A DNA stretch of 64,000 nt from Syncephalis fuscata (lineage: Eukaryota > Zoopagomycota > Zoopagomycetes > Zoopagales > Piptocephalidaceae): positions 124,001-188,000 of the forward strand of contig JAHLTZ010000001.1 of NCBI GenBank assembly GCA_025786725.1, given 5' to 3'. The number at the start of each line of letters is the position of its first letter. Position 1 is the first letter of the stretch. Below the pieces are notes generated by a model. That model had not been told where the DNA came from and did no database searches. It saw only the letters and a list, made by a program, of their open reading frames with translations. A program made the position numbers and the translations under genes. This document shows positions 37,500 to 48,506 of this stretch, piece by piece.

Positions 37500-38330
37500 A
37501 TGTCACTCGCTCGCTCACTAACTCGTCGTATTAACCCGTCAACGACGGCGTTTTTCCTGTGTGATGTTCAGGAACGATTCCGGTCCGTTATTCACGCGTA
37601 CCCCCATGTAATTTCCGTTGCGCAGAAAGCGGTTCAGATGGCAAACATTGTAGAGTCTCCCGTGGTAGTCACTGAGCAGGTAAGATCTCATTGAGTGCTA
37701 TACATATGAACAATACTAACAATATCAGTATCCCAAGGGTAGGTAATAATCAACAGGCAAGAGACATGGGTGTTAATTTAGTTGGTATAAGCTTTTGGAC
37801 CAACGGTCGAGGAAATTGACATAAACAATGCTGCGCTACGAGTCGAAAAGACCAAATTTTCTATGCTGGTACCTGAAGTGCACGAGTTCCTCAAAGAAAA
37901 GAAGCTAGAATCGGTTGTTTTGTTTGGCATCGAGGTAGGCTCCAATGTTGAATACAAATAGTGTACTAATAAATGACACACGCCAGGCACATGTATGTGT
38001 GCTGCAAACTGCTCTTGATCTTTTGGACAATAATTATAATGTTCATGTCTTGTCTGATGGTGTATCGTCTGCAAACCATCCGGAAATTGATATTGCATTG
38101 ACGGTAATTGACTTGGAATAAGTGATATTTGACGGTGCTAATCCAAACAATGTTTTAAACAATAGAGAATGAGACAAGCAGGTGCCGCCATTACTACGTC
38201 CGACTCGATGCTTTTCCAATTGATAGGCGATTCTAGCCATCCCAAGTTTAAGCAAATGTCGCAGCTGCTCAAGGATTGGCAGGGACATACTCTTGCCAAC
38301 CAGTTACTTTTTCGTGCAAGCAACATTTAA
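37500..38330 (+). CDS. Isochorismatase-domain hydrolase (ISOC1/2 type) with a 10-nt microexon
   Basis: Five exons (37500-37679, 37729-37738, 37792-37934, 37987-38103, 38166-38330) give 204 residues, the usual ISOC2 length. The cysteine-hydrolase triad is complete: Asp22 in [10 protein letters not shown], Lys85 in VEKTKFSM and Cys115 in [18 protein letters not shown]-like context and [20 protein letters not shown] follow as in the ISOC branch. The substrate of this branch is not known, so isochorismate hydrolysis should not be assumed. Exon 2 encodes only YPK plus one base; without it the conserved V-T-E-Q-Y-P-K stretch is lost and the frame breaks. Frame otherwise clean. Confidence 0.93.
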
Positions 38331-39330
38331 GTAATAAGCTATTGCTAATAAACATATGCTTGGTTGTTCTATTTTGAATTACATTGAATCTTTTTACGCA
38401 ATCGACCATAATGATTTAAATAGCTGATTTGTGTTTAAAGCATCATTTGTAATAAATATTAAAGCAATACTATTGTCCATTATCATTTCCATAAAATAGA
38501 ACTAATTAGATATAACAAAACATTGTACTAGTAGCTGCTATTTTAAACATTAAATAAAGCTTACATTCTTTAGCAACGATATCGATAGTTATTTAATTAA
38601 TTGTTCTATTTGATTGTGCCAGCGTTGTGCACTAATATATACATGCTATGTACCATTTCATTTTTAAATTTAAATTTTGATACTTGTTAATTAAATTAAA
38701 TAAACTGCATCATTGTATAAGATATTGTGCCATTTAACATTATTATACAATACAATTGAGCTTACTAACTATTTAGTATGATTTGTAGTTAAAATGACTA
38801 AATTTAATAACATTCAGATTTGGATTTATTAGCTTGAGTGAGACAACGGACCGTAGGACCTAACCGCGTATTTGCAGCATTTGCCTGTCATCTCTCTATT
38901 TTAATAACATTCAATCTACTCAACATGATGATGAATAGTAAATGACATTAAATATTAAATTATAATGCTTTGAATAATTTACAGCAACAATAACATAAAT
39001 TAACATTTATCTGTTTATTGTACTTTATTGTAAGTAACATGAAATACTATTTAACATTTATTAACACGAATATCGAATATCGAAAATAGTGCTGATTAAT
39101 TAAGACACTGATTAATTTAATCGGAGTTGACATAGCACCGCTTCAACAAACAGCACTTTTCAGTATTAAATTGATCGACGGTCTAATGAGTTATTAGTAT
39201 AAAACATGTTCATTATTAAAAATTGGTAGCAAATGATTATGCTTATTAATAATAATTTATTTTTGAAAGTTCTATACCAGTAATGGAGTAGGACTAGGAT
39301 AATCTAGCAAGTAAATCTAACGATGGGTAA
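38331..39330. other. AT-rich intergenic region
   Basis: No gene supported. A ~60 bp less AT-rich island near 38832-38895 (GACCGTAGGACCTAACCGCG) stands out but has no fold or family that I can name. Confidence 0.4.
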
Positions 39331-40040
39331 TTAACGACTGACAGCAACACATTTGGCTTTAGAGCAGAGTTTGCAATCTTGAGGAATCAATTCGCATTGT
39401 TCATTGGATTTGCACTTGGGGCATTTAGGTTCGAGCAGGCATTTAACGCAATTTCATCATTTGCTGGAATGAGGCGCTTGTAGATAAAGGCGCTTTTAGG
39501 AAGACGATGAAGCTTGATGCAAGAGGCGGTACCGCAGCTGTTGCAAGAGGCAGGTTCCTTTTGGCAGTACTCGTCTTCAGCACAGACTGGGCACTCGACT
39601 GGGGCGAAGCACTTAACGCAAACATCTGAACTCTTTGGGCTTTTCTTTGGCTTTTCTGGGATGCTCATTTCAATCTTTTTGCAAGTGGCGGTGGCGCACT
39701 TGTCGCAGCTGCGCTTTGTTACAACGCATTCTTGGTCCGCAGCGCATAGCTTCTTGCATTGTGGTACGTCGTGCGTGCAGACACGGCATTCGGGTTCTGG
39801 CTTCTTAGGAATGCTCACCTTCACGTCCTGGCAAGTAGCGGTGGCGCACTTGTCGCAGCTGCGTTCTGCTACAACGCATTCTTGGTCCGCAGCGCATAGC
39901 TCCTTGCATTGTGGTATGTCGTTCGTGCAGACACGGCATTCGGAGTTTGGTTGGGCGATGAGAGACTTTGCAGCGGCCGATCGGGACATGATGGCTACGG
40001 CGGCAATAGCAGCGACGATAGTAATGCGAATGATCTGCAT
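39331..40040 (-). CDS. Secreted protein with four Opy2-like Cys-rich modules (one frame break)
   Basis: The signal peptide MQIIRITIVAAIAAVAIMSR is followed by four modules of 8 Cys with spacing C-x2-C-x(5-6)-C-x(2-3)-C-x(4-5)-C-x7-C-x2-C-x4-C. Modules 1 and 2 are near-identical (CRVCTNDIPQCKELC / CRVCTHDVPQCKKLC, each ending CDKCATATC). Module 3 is CVKCFAPVECPVC...CNSCGTASC. Module 4 is CVKCLLEPKCPKC...CKLCSKAKC, readable only after a single missing base near 39448. The spacing resembles the extracellular N-terminal domain of Opy2, the fungal membrane anchor of osmo-signalling, but no transmembrane helix follows, so this is a secreted tandem-module protein of ~236 residues. Ends SR at 39331. 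A relative is at 43950. Confidence 0.72.
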
Positions 40041-40204
40041 GTTGGATCTAGTATATTATGATGCTGAGGACAACCGGGCAATATTCTTAGCGCTAGATAA
40101 GCTATAGTGGCGGCTTTGCTTCCAAATGAGATTAACCAGAATGTTTTACCAGAACTTGATGTGTAAGGTGAGGATCCAACAGCAATGACCAAGTATATGG
40201 CGGG

Positions 40205-40212
40205 CTTATATA
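40205..40212 (-). promoter_or_regulatory. TATA box of the four-module Cys-rich gene
   Basis: The minus strand reads TATATAAG 165 bp before the ATG at 40040, flanked by GC-containing sequence (AGCCCGCC). This matches the 167 bp spacing of the CAP gene. Confidence 0.5.
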
Positions 40213-42596
40213 GCTAAAAATTTAATATAAGACACAATAGACTACTGCTGGCAAACTTGTTTGCCCCATTCAATGCTTACACGGCCGCGCCGAGCAGCGT
40301 AAAGTTCCGTTCATTTGTCCACTACTACCTGTGCCACTAAGAGGTTACTTGAAACATGTAAAAATTGAAAATTAAGGCCTCAACTAAAACCACGTTATGA
40401 AAATGTGACGTCCCTTTAGCACCCAAAGAAGACAATAACTTCCATCAACTGGCACGAAAATTCGCACGCACGTCCTTCGTTACCTGCTCTGTAACAATCG
40501 AATTTCTTTGTATGTTATCTTATTTGTTATCACACGAGCTTTTTTTCTACAGAACAGTCCGGAAACATCCGAGCTCAAAATAACGCCCCATTTTTTTCTA
40601 CTTTTACTGTACTCCTGTACTACTCAAGTGTTAAATTTTGACTATTTTTAATATTTTAATTCATATGCAATGATATTTGTAATTCGTCTCCGTACTGACC
40701 CGTATACGATAAGAAATATGCATAGCTTGAAATTTACGGAACTGGATTTATGTTCCACGAACTAGCAATCAAAATACAAGTTTATTTTTCATTTTGTTCC
40801 TAATTACAATTACTACATGATATCACAGTCATATCTAATAATAAACCCGTTATCTTTCAACAATAATGTATGGCTGTTTAGCAATCAATAGATCATGCTG
40901 GAATATCACAGCGATAATGGTATATTCTAAAGCGTTTATTTTTGCCATCGAGTTCGATCATAGAATAACGCATTGATGGTAGCACCCATAATGGCTATCA
41001 GTAAAACAATACAATAAAGTTTCTTCAGCAATTATTGCAAGGATGCATGAAAGTACTGGTATATTTATAGACATCTCTATTATTAATTAAATAGTATGAA
41101 TAATAATGACAACATATCAATGTCCACTATTAATCCAAAGTAACATGTGACTGCTAGTTTCTTATCAGCCATAGATTGCTACGCCAATAGCACCGTTTTG
41201 AAACCACACCCAAACTTAAAATCATAGGCAAACAGCAACATAAGACTATTCAATACTGTGTGATGCTTGTAACACTATATTGTTTGCTTATTTAGTGTGC
41301 AGTAAATGTGTATATTTATGACTATTTAATATCTATAATAACAATAAACGATTAATCAGTTTTTACTATTGAGAAGTGATTTATTAAAGAAGTGCTATAT
41401 CAACTCCAATTAATTCGAGTGAAAATGAGCCAGTTTGCGCTATTTTTAATATCCGATATTGGTGTTAATAATGTTAAATAGTACTTTATGTTATTTGATA
41501 TAAAATATAATAAATAGATAAATGATGGTAATGCAACAGTGCTAGTAGTTGGCTGACTACTAGTCAAGTATATACACTATTTACATTACTCTTTCGTAAT
41601 CTGACATTCTTACAAATTACTTTCATTACTTTAATCACTGCTTTTGGCAGTTTTATTAACACGGTAAGTGCATTTTTTTGGCTTGTTTTATACTATGTTG
41701 AGCATATGCTGTAAAGTTTTGTTTTATGTTTTGTTTTGCTACAATGCTATTGTAGGTCATCTGACAACAAGCTTGTAATCTTAACAATAACAGTGCAATA
41801 TACTATCGCTGAAACTCTACAAGTTGTTGTAGCACGATCTGAAATGACAATCTATGGTAAAAACAAAGCATGAAGTGGCTTTGATTACATGTAGTCACTG
41901 TAGCCATTGTGTTAGCAGCTACGTACATACAATAGTACAATTACTACTGTTGCTGTTAATTTATATATATGGTTGTAATATATTGCTGCATGTATTTGTT
42001 TACGATTTAACATACTGGTCTGTACTTAAAAAGTGCCATTCTTTAATTTATTAAGCAATTATTGCTATATTTTACCCAACAAAGCATGCCTTAACAAGCA
42101 CAGATGCGATATAAAAACTACTATATGTTTATAATGTATATTCTAAAAGTTTTTATGCACCATCATTAAATTATTTGGTAATAGCACCGACAATTATCAC
42201 CAATTTACTGTTTGCATGACTAGAACCACCAGATAATAGGCCTTATTTTTATTTAAATTATCTACTTTCGAAAATAATATGTGATTTAAATACATTATAA
42301 TGGATATAATAACTTTGATGATTAACTTTATTGCATTGCTAATGCAAGTCCACGTAGCGTAGTAGTAGTTATATTATTGTAACCATAATACGTATTTATT
42401 ATCATTATCATGTATTTTACTATTTCAAGTTTTGTTCTTTATAATTGGTAGCTGTAAATATTTATTGTGGTATATATGTAAGTATAGGCAATTGTTTAGT
42501 ATAATATAAAATGTTAATTTTATTACATTTGTACTAATAAATTTAAATTTTCTATAAATAAAACTTTTTGCCCAATATTATAAGCAGCTTGCTAAA
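40213..42596. other. Intergenic region with a dispersed-repeat fragment
   Basis: No gene supported in about 2.4 kb. 40230-40600 is less AT-rich and is likely upstream control DNA of the Cys-rich gene. The segment 41555-41652 is similar to 4745-4848. The frame at 41854-42054 is Leu/Ile-rich with no family match and is probably chance. Confidence 0.4.
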
Positions 42597-42668
42597 ACCG
42601 GTATAGTCCAACGGCTAGGATATCTCGCTTTCACCGAGGAGATCAGGGTTCGATTCCCTGTACCGGTG
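42597..42668 (+). tRNA. tRNA-Glu (anticodon TTC)
   Basis: 72 nt cloverleaf: acceptor ACCGGTA pairs with TACCGGT. The A box is TAGTCCAACGG, the anticodon arm is CTCGC-TTTCACC-GAGGA with anticodon TTC, and the B box is GGTTCGATTCC. The D and anticodon arms match eukaryotic tRNA-Glu. No intron. CCTTTTG follows as Pol III terminator. Confidence 0.95.
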
Positions 42669-43949
42669 CTTACCTTTTGCTTTAGACTTGTTTAAAAGTC
42701 ACGTGATATTTTTATGTTGAAAGGAAATGGAACTAGAGTGGCTGGTACTATTTCATTTTACACATTAAAAGTGCCTATTAACTTGAATAACAATATACTG
42801 TTTAATCCATTCTTTGCTATTATTACTTAATAAATACTTTATTAGCTTTTTACTATTTTATCGATTATACATTTGGTGCATTTTTTGGTTTCTGGATACT
42901 AATAAAAGTCCTGAGAGTAGCTGCTATGTATACTGATTTGCCTTTATTATTCGCATGTCTAAATGTAGTTACCTGAATAGTTGTAAAATCGCACACATAC
43001 CAAGTCTCATTTACTTTTGTCCTAAGATGCTACAGCCTTACAGTAGGCAATATACTAAACTGTTTTTACACACAACCAGCTATTTTTACACTATTCTTTT
43101 AGAAAATTCCATATTGCCCATGGCCGAATAAACGCAAAACAATGCTGTACTGCACAATGGAATTGTACATGCAGAACTAAACAAAACTAGTTGTAAATGG
43201 GCGTCTGTGTAGCCATATGGAATAGATACATTCGGTGTAGTGATCTATATGATTGATTAGCCGACAATTACCTGATTTTAAATTACCTGATTTAAAAATG
43301 TAGATGCCAGACATACCGCCTTTGTATGTTAGACGCGCAGCCGAATTTTTTGGCCGCAAAGGTGGTGTGGTCCAAAGGTAACAGTCCTTGTACACTTGAC
43401 GTAATATTGTAATCATTATCGGCCGAAACACTATAGTACAATGACCAAATGACTTAGTACAGTGCTATTTTGAATACTTTTATTCTGGTATACGTGGAAC
43501 CAAAGTGCAAGTTGCATCATACTGTACATAGAAATACACCGAACTCCAAAAATAGCACCATGTGTATCATTGGCTTGTGGATAGCTTATTCGACCTTTTT
43601 GAAACCAAGCTGCTGCGCTTTACTTTCAGGTAGTACTGGATTACGGCCTAATTGAGCATGCGGTTCTGTAGAACGACAATCCTACGCATGGCGATTCAAT
43701 TCTGTGCAATGGATGTTCGTATAGCCATTACATATGCATGCTCGTGAGTAGACCACCATGGATAGTACTCTAACATTCCCACGAAGTTTTAGCAATAAAT
43801 AGCAGCAGTTGTTGCAATCTCTGGCACGCTATCGGTCACATTATCCATTGGCAATTGCAAGCATATTCATAGTTTTAGCTTATCCACTGCAACACATTAG
43901 TGTATACTTTTCAATTTATTTAGCAAATACAACAATTCAATCCATCGCC
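42669..43949. other. Intergenic region, possible gene remnant at 43180-43700
   Basis: On the minus strand, 43250-43640 reads protein-like in pieces in different frames (DATCTLVPRIPE, then NITSSVQGLLPLDHTTFAAK, or in the next frame RPKNSAARLTYKGGMSGIYI), without clear splice sites. It may be an eroded or indel-damaged gene. The remainder is AT-rich with no feature. Confidence 0.3.
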
Positions 43950-44510
43950 ATGCGCTATATTGCTCCACTACTTATCGTTGGCCTCCTAGGCAGTCTCGTG
44001 AGTGCTGGAAACACCGATTATGGTAAAAAGGACACGGACAAGTACGGGGAATCAAGCGAGGGATCCAATAGCTACGAGCGTCCGTGCCCACGTATCAGGT
44101 CTGACTGTGGCGGCTGTCCCAAGGGCAAGAAATGCGTCTACAGTCCTGGTTCGAAAAACAAGTGTCCTTCTGCCAAATGTATGCCTGACAAGGAGCCGCA
44201 GTGCATAGCCTGCCCACAAATATTCAAAGAATGCCCACAGTGCGCTTATGGTACAGAGTGTGTGCGCACACAACAAACGTGCACTAGTTGCGCTGATGTT
44301 TCGTGTCAGGCAATTACTACTCCACCTACTAAGCCACCTACTAAGCCACCTACTACTCCACACTGCGTTCAGTGCTTCGTTGGTGAAGGAGTCTGCCCTC
44401 CTTCCTGTCCAGAAAACACAGAATGTGTCAAGCATCCAGCCACCTGTGAAAAGTGCGCCTATGCCACTTGTGAAAAATGCGCCTATGGCATTTGTAAAAA
44501 TGGCTATTAG
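43950..44510 (+). CDS. Secreted Opy2-like Cys-rich protein, three modules
   Basis: One intact exon, 186 residues. The signal peptide is MRYIAPLLIVGLLGSLVSAG, with the start taken at 43950 because the longer frame begins at a non-ATG codon. Module 1 (CPRIRSDCGGCPKGKKCVY...CPSAKC) is divergent. Module 2 (CIACPQIFKECPQCAYGTEC...CTSCADVSC) and module 3 (CVQCFVGEGVCPPSCPENTE...CEKCAYATC) keep the C-x2-C...C-x2-C pattern of the gene at 39331. A TPPTKPPTKPPTTP linker separates modules 2 and 3. The end repeats CEKCAYATC/CEKCAYGIC by a 27-30 bp duplication. Paralogue of 39331-40040 with different linkers; probably cell wall or extracellular. Confidence 0.75.
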   Translation: MRYIAPLLIVGLLGSLVSAGNTDYGKKDTDKYGESSEGSNSYERPCPRIRSDCGGCPKGKKCVYSPGSKNKCPSAKCMPDKEPQCIACPQIFKECPQCAYGTECVRTQQTCTSCADVSCQAITTPPTKPPTKPPTTPHCVQCFVGEGVCPPSCPENTECVKHPATCEKCAYATCEKCAYGICKNGY

Positions 44511-45904
44511 CACAGCAAATTGATTGTTTTACTATAATCAGATTAATACCATATCACTACACAATAAACTACTGTTTGTTATATAATTGTTTTATCCCGT
44601 AAATTGTGTTGCACAGTGTTTCTGCTATGCTGCAGTACAGTTTTATTGTTATCAGCGATTAGCACGCGTCGTTTTGATATTCACGTATAGTTGCTAATAG
44701 TGGATCATGTTCGGTTGCTATGGCTGAAACATCCTACAAGTTTGAAACCTCAATGGTTTAGTCCTTTAGTGGGTATATACGCATGTGTGCTTGTTTCGAA
44801 TATCCGTCGATACCGGATATATCAATATGTGATGATGTAGCCTATACTATTGGTAGTAAATACCTTCTTGGCTACTAGAATGGTGCATTACCATATTTGG
44901 TAATACAGATCATCCAATTCCCCCTACTTTTACATCTATGATAGATAATTGATTCATATTCATTATGCTACTTTTTAATTACATAAAAAAGAGCTATACA
45001 ATCGACTGGTTCGTGCCAACAAATAAATATACTTATTCTTTTGTATTATCGCGTATATATGTATTTAATAATTGTTATATTTTATTAATCTGAACGCTAT
45101 CATTTATTACAGACGAGTTACATGTTGTACCAATCACCATGCGGCGTAAGTGTCTAGCAATGCAAACGACGATAAACCAATGGTATCTATGCTTGATCTA
45201 TCGGTTTTTGGCAAAGATGTGTTTTATTGGTCTAATACACTGCGATACAGAGGTTGGCAGTCAAGATTAACGGGATTATTACTCGCCTCGTGGGTGGGCG
45301 GGAGCCAATAGGTCTGTTGCGCTGGTATAACTCCGCACAGCCTGTGTTCAAACACTGTGTCATTTGCTGTTATACCAGGCACCAAACCGGCTTCATCCAA
45401 CTATGCATTTGCAAATTCCAGTATTTCTGCCTGCCTATTCCGTTTATGATGACTGCGATTTGTGCCATATTTCACCATATGATGTAAATCACATTATTAC
45501 TGGTTTTTGGTGGCCTACTATCTAAGGATGTTTTATGTTGCAAACACTCCAGTTTCCTTTGCGTTGCAGTTCCCCCAAGGTACTTGTGCCGTTATCGCGC
45601 AAGCCAATATCGACTATAAGAAGGACGTGGTCGACTACACAACATGTTTGTTTCCTCACTAAACTCATCTGCAATCAACAACCACTCTCTTCTATTACCT
45701 AGCAATCATATCAGTTGAATCTGATTTAGCACAGGCTGCTTTTATATCATTCATTTGAACACTCTCGCTCTGCTAGCTCAGACGAGTATTTTACTTTTGC
45801 TCAGCTTCATTAAAAGTCTTCATAAACTTTGCTAACCAGTTCAGATTTAACCGGTTGCTTATCGATATCCAGTCTTCGTTTGTTCTAATCATATAATATA
45901 CAAT
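44511..45904. other. Intergenic region, possible short coding remnant
   Basis: No complete gene supported. At 45490-45661 the plus strand reads YYLRMFYVANTPVSFALQFP and then QGTCAVIAQANIDYKKDVVD up to a stop, with balanced composition, but a stop lies just upstream and no start or splice context is clear. The last 200 bp before 45905 are pyrimidine-rich and likely promoter of the Pro/Thr-rich gene. Confidence 0.3.
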
Positions 45905-47298
45905 ATGCAACACATCAAGCTCGCCAACATTGCAGTTATTGCCGCTTTGTTCCTCAGCAGCGTGGCAGTTCTCAATGTCGATGCCCGCCCAGCCTCTCTC
46001 GCTCGTCGTGGTGCCTACGGTACCCCACCAGGAACTGACATGGGAACTGATGGTGGCTCTAAAGTTCCTGGAGCTTCAGGCAAGTTCTGCTTGAAGACTT
46101 GCGTGACGAAATGTAAGAAGGATGAAGCTTGTATCCAAAGCTGCCAGGATCAGGCCAAGAGCAGCCCACCTGGCAGCTCCAACGGTGGCAGCCCATCACC
46201 ACCAAGTGGTACTGAGAATAGCGGCGGTGAATATGGTTCTGTTCCGCCAGCTGATACTAACACGCCACCATCGGGCGGTAACAACTCACCACCAGCTCCA
46301 CCAGCCGATACTACCACACCACCAGCTGGTACTACCACACCACCAGCTGATACTACCACGCCACCAGCCGACACTACCACGCCACCAGCTGATACTACCA
46401 CGCCACCATCGGGCGGTAACAACTCACCACCAGCTCCACCAGCCGACACTACTACACCGCCAGCCAACACTACCACGCCACCAGCTGACACCACCACGCC
46501 ACCATCGGGCGGTAATAGCACACCACCAGCTGATACTACCACGCCACCAGCCGATACTACCACGCCACCAACTACACCAAATGGCGGCTCCAATACTCCT
46601 GGAACTCCAGGCAAGTTCTGCTTGAAGACCTGCGTGAAGAAATGTAATAAGGATGCAGCTTGTATCCAAAGCTGCCAGGATCAGGCCAAGAACAACCCGC
46701 CTGGCAGCTCCAACGGTGGCAGCCCATCACCACCAAGCGGTACTGAGAATAGTGGCGGCGAATATGGTTCTGTTCCGCCAGCTGATACTAACACGCCACC
46801 ATCGGGCGGTAACAACTCACCACCAGCTCCACCAGCCGATACTACCACACCACCAGCCGATACTACCACGCCACCAGCCGATACTACCACGCCACCATCT
46901 ACACCAAATGGTGGTTCCAACACACCCAAAACTCCAGGCAAATTCTGCGTCAAAACTTGCATCAAGGAGTGTGCCGGTAATGCCGAGTGTGTAAAGAAGT
47001 GCAACAAGAACAAAAAGAAGGATGAGCACAAGGAACACCGTGGCGGTAAGAAGAACAATGGCGGCAAGAAGGAAGGTGATAAGAAGAGTGGTGAGAAGAA
47101 GGATGGTAACAAGAAGTATGGTGGTGAAAAGAAGGAAGGTGAAAGAAGGATAGCAGCAAGAAGGAAGGTGGCAATAAGGAAGGTGGCAATAAGCCTTCTG
47201 CTCCTCAGGGCGGTAGCGACTATCCAGTCTACGGTACTACTCCAGGTTCAGCCTACGGTACTCCAGGCTCAGCCTACGGTAGCGGTAGTGCCTACTAA
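45905..47298 (+). CDS. Secreted Pro/Thr-rich protein with three Cys modules (one frame break)
   Basis: The signal peptide is MQHIKLANIAVIAALFLSSV. Three short modules with C-x3-C-x3-C-x5-C-x3-C (KFCLKTCVTKCKKDEACIQS; KFCLKTCVKKCNKDAACIQS; KFCVKTCIKECAGNAECVKK) are separated by long DTTTPP(A/S) repeats, a mucin- or wall-linker-like sequence expected to be O-glycosylated. A Lys/Gly/Glu-rich basic segment follows. The frame is lost near 47147, where GTGAAAGAAGG needs one more A; the proper end then reads KEGGNKPSAPQGG...YGSGSAY and stops at 47298, about 464 residues. The extension with Arg/Ile/Leu/Val in the unshifted frame is therefore probably false. No family recognised. It looks like a structural wall or spore-coat protein. 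Confidence 0.75.
46078..46860 (+). repeat. Two ~255-bp direct repeats inside the Pro/Thr-rich gene
   Basis: 46078-46333 and 46609-46860 are nearly the same sequence: each runs from GGCAAGTTCTGCTTGAAGAC through the Cys module to the DTTTPP repeats. Shorter 15-bp (GACACTACCACGCCA-type) repeats fill the space between them. The arrangement implies recent internal duplication and makes the gene length-variable. Confidence 0.85.
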
Positions 47299-47669
47299 GG
47301 CTTGAATTCCATTGCTTATTTGCATTGAATGTGTCATTACATTTTGTGAACTCATTATCAATAGAAATTTCGTTGATTGCAATTAATTGTGTACAAGTGT
47401 AATTAAGTGACAATTTATTATTACTAAATTTGGTAAATACCAATTTACTGATTATTTACCTAGAAACAAAAATTAATATCATCACAAAGTTAATAGATAA
47501 CAAATCTAATTAATTTGCTCAATCAAGGAAGTATTCAGCTTATTTGGATCCGGAAAATCCTAACAACGTCATTAGATTGCGATATAGATAGTACCGCAAA
47601 AGTAATTTAAATATCAAGTTATTTAACGCTTTATTTTCCATTGTTGTGTTCTTTTCAGTCTTCTACATA
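47299..47669. other. Spacer between Pro/Thr-rich and CAP genes
   Basis: 371 bp, AT-rich; holds the 3' end of the upstream gene and the promoter of the CAP gene. No distinct motif. Confidence 0.4.
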
Positions 47670-48269
47670 ATGTATACTAATTTTGCTTTATTATTATTGT
47701 CTTGCATCTTGGGATGTGGCCCTGTCATTTTAGTTAAATGTGATTCTAATTCAAATGTAGGCGCGTTCGACAATAGACTGCTGCATTGTCTGGTTAACAA
47801 TGAACGCGCAAGACACGGACTATCGCCCTTATCAAGTAATAGGTGAGCCATGTGATCTACGATAATGCACAGGTACCTGACAGAGTGGCTGCCATCTGCC
47901 TTATGCAGTGTTTTAGACACAGCTGCAGAAAATCATAGCCTTGATCAGGCAGAGCATCAGTTTCTTTCGCATGTCGGCTCGAACGGTTCCTTGCCACCAG
48001 CACGTGCAGTAACTGCAGCTAACTCGGATCTAGACGTCCCAGAGTATATTACTGAAAACGTGCTTTTTGGCGCAACTAATGAGCAGCATGCGCTGCGCCT
48101 TTGGATGGATTCGCCCGGACATCGCACCAATATTCTAGATCCCAAAGCTCAAGTAAGCGGGATCGGTTTTGCTGAGAAGGATGGTGTCAAATATGTGACG
48201 CAAATGTTTGCTCATGCTGGAAACGGCGTTGCGTTCACATGTTTGGATGACGATAATACTACTGAATAA
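47670..48269 (+). CDS. Secreted CAP-superfamily protein with a 30-nt intron
   Basis: Two exons (47670-47842 and 47873-48269) give 189 residues. Signal peptide MYTNFALLLLSCILGCGPVI. CAP signature elements: LLHCLVNNERARHGLSPLSS (L-V-N-x-x-R-x-x-x-G-L-x-P-L), LDTAAENHSLDQAEHQFLSH (first His), YITENVLFGATNEQHALRLW (E-N motif) and MDSPGHRTNILDPKAQVSGI, the second signature with its His. Both metal-type His and both Glu are present, unlike the CAP gene at 12092. The 30 nt intron (GTGAGC...CACAG) is required: splicing it joins SSNR to YLTEW in frame. The two CAP genes are divergent paralogues, not a recent tandem pair. Confidence 0.88.
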
Positions 48270-48506
48270 ATATGTAACTCGAAATTTAATTCTGCATCTG
48301 TTTCACGTGTTGGCTCATTTGTTTTTTCTATTAAAGCACAAAGAAGGTCGGAATAATTCGCAAGTATCTTTTTCCGTTTTTTTTGCATTTTAACACCTGT
48401 TTCTAGTTGATTTAGCTAATATAGAAATAGTTCGTATTTATAATTAATAGGTTACACATTGCCTTTTTGTATGTTTTATTAATTTTGAAGTGTCGTGCAT
48501 AATATC

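Noticed and set aside
38832-38895. GC-richer 60 bp island as a small RNA gene
   Set aside because: I could not find tRNA A/B boxes, box C/D or H/ACA pattern, or a convincing stem; left as unexplained sequence.
41854-42054. 66-codon frame with Cys/His/Leu content
   Set aside because: AT-rich codon bias, no signal peptide by position, no relative seen; best taken as chance.
46150-46669. Long frames rich in Val/Gly/Ser or Trp/His antisense and out of frame to the Pro/Thr-rich gene
   Set aside because: They are mirror translations of the codon-biased CCA/ACC repeats and have no start or signal of their own.
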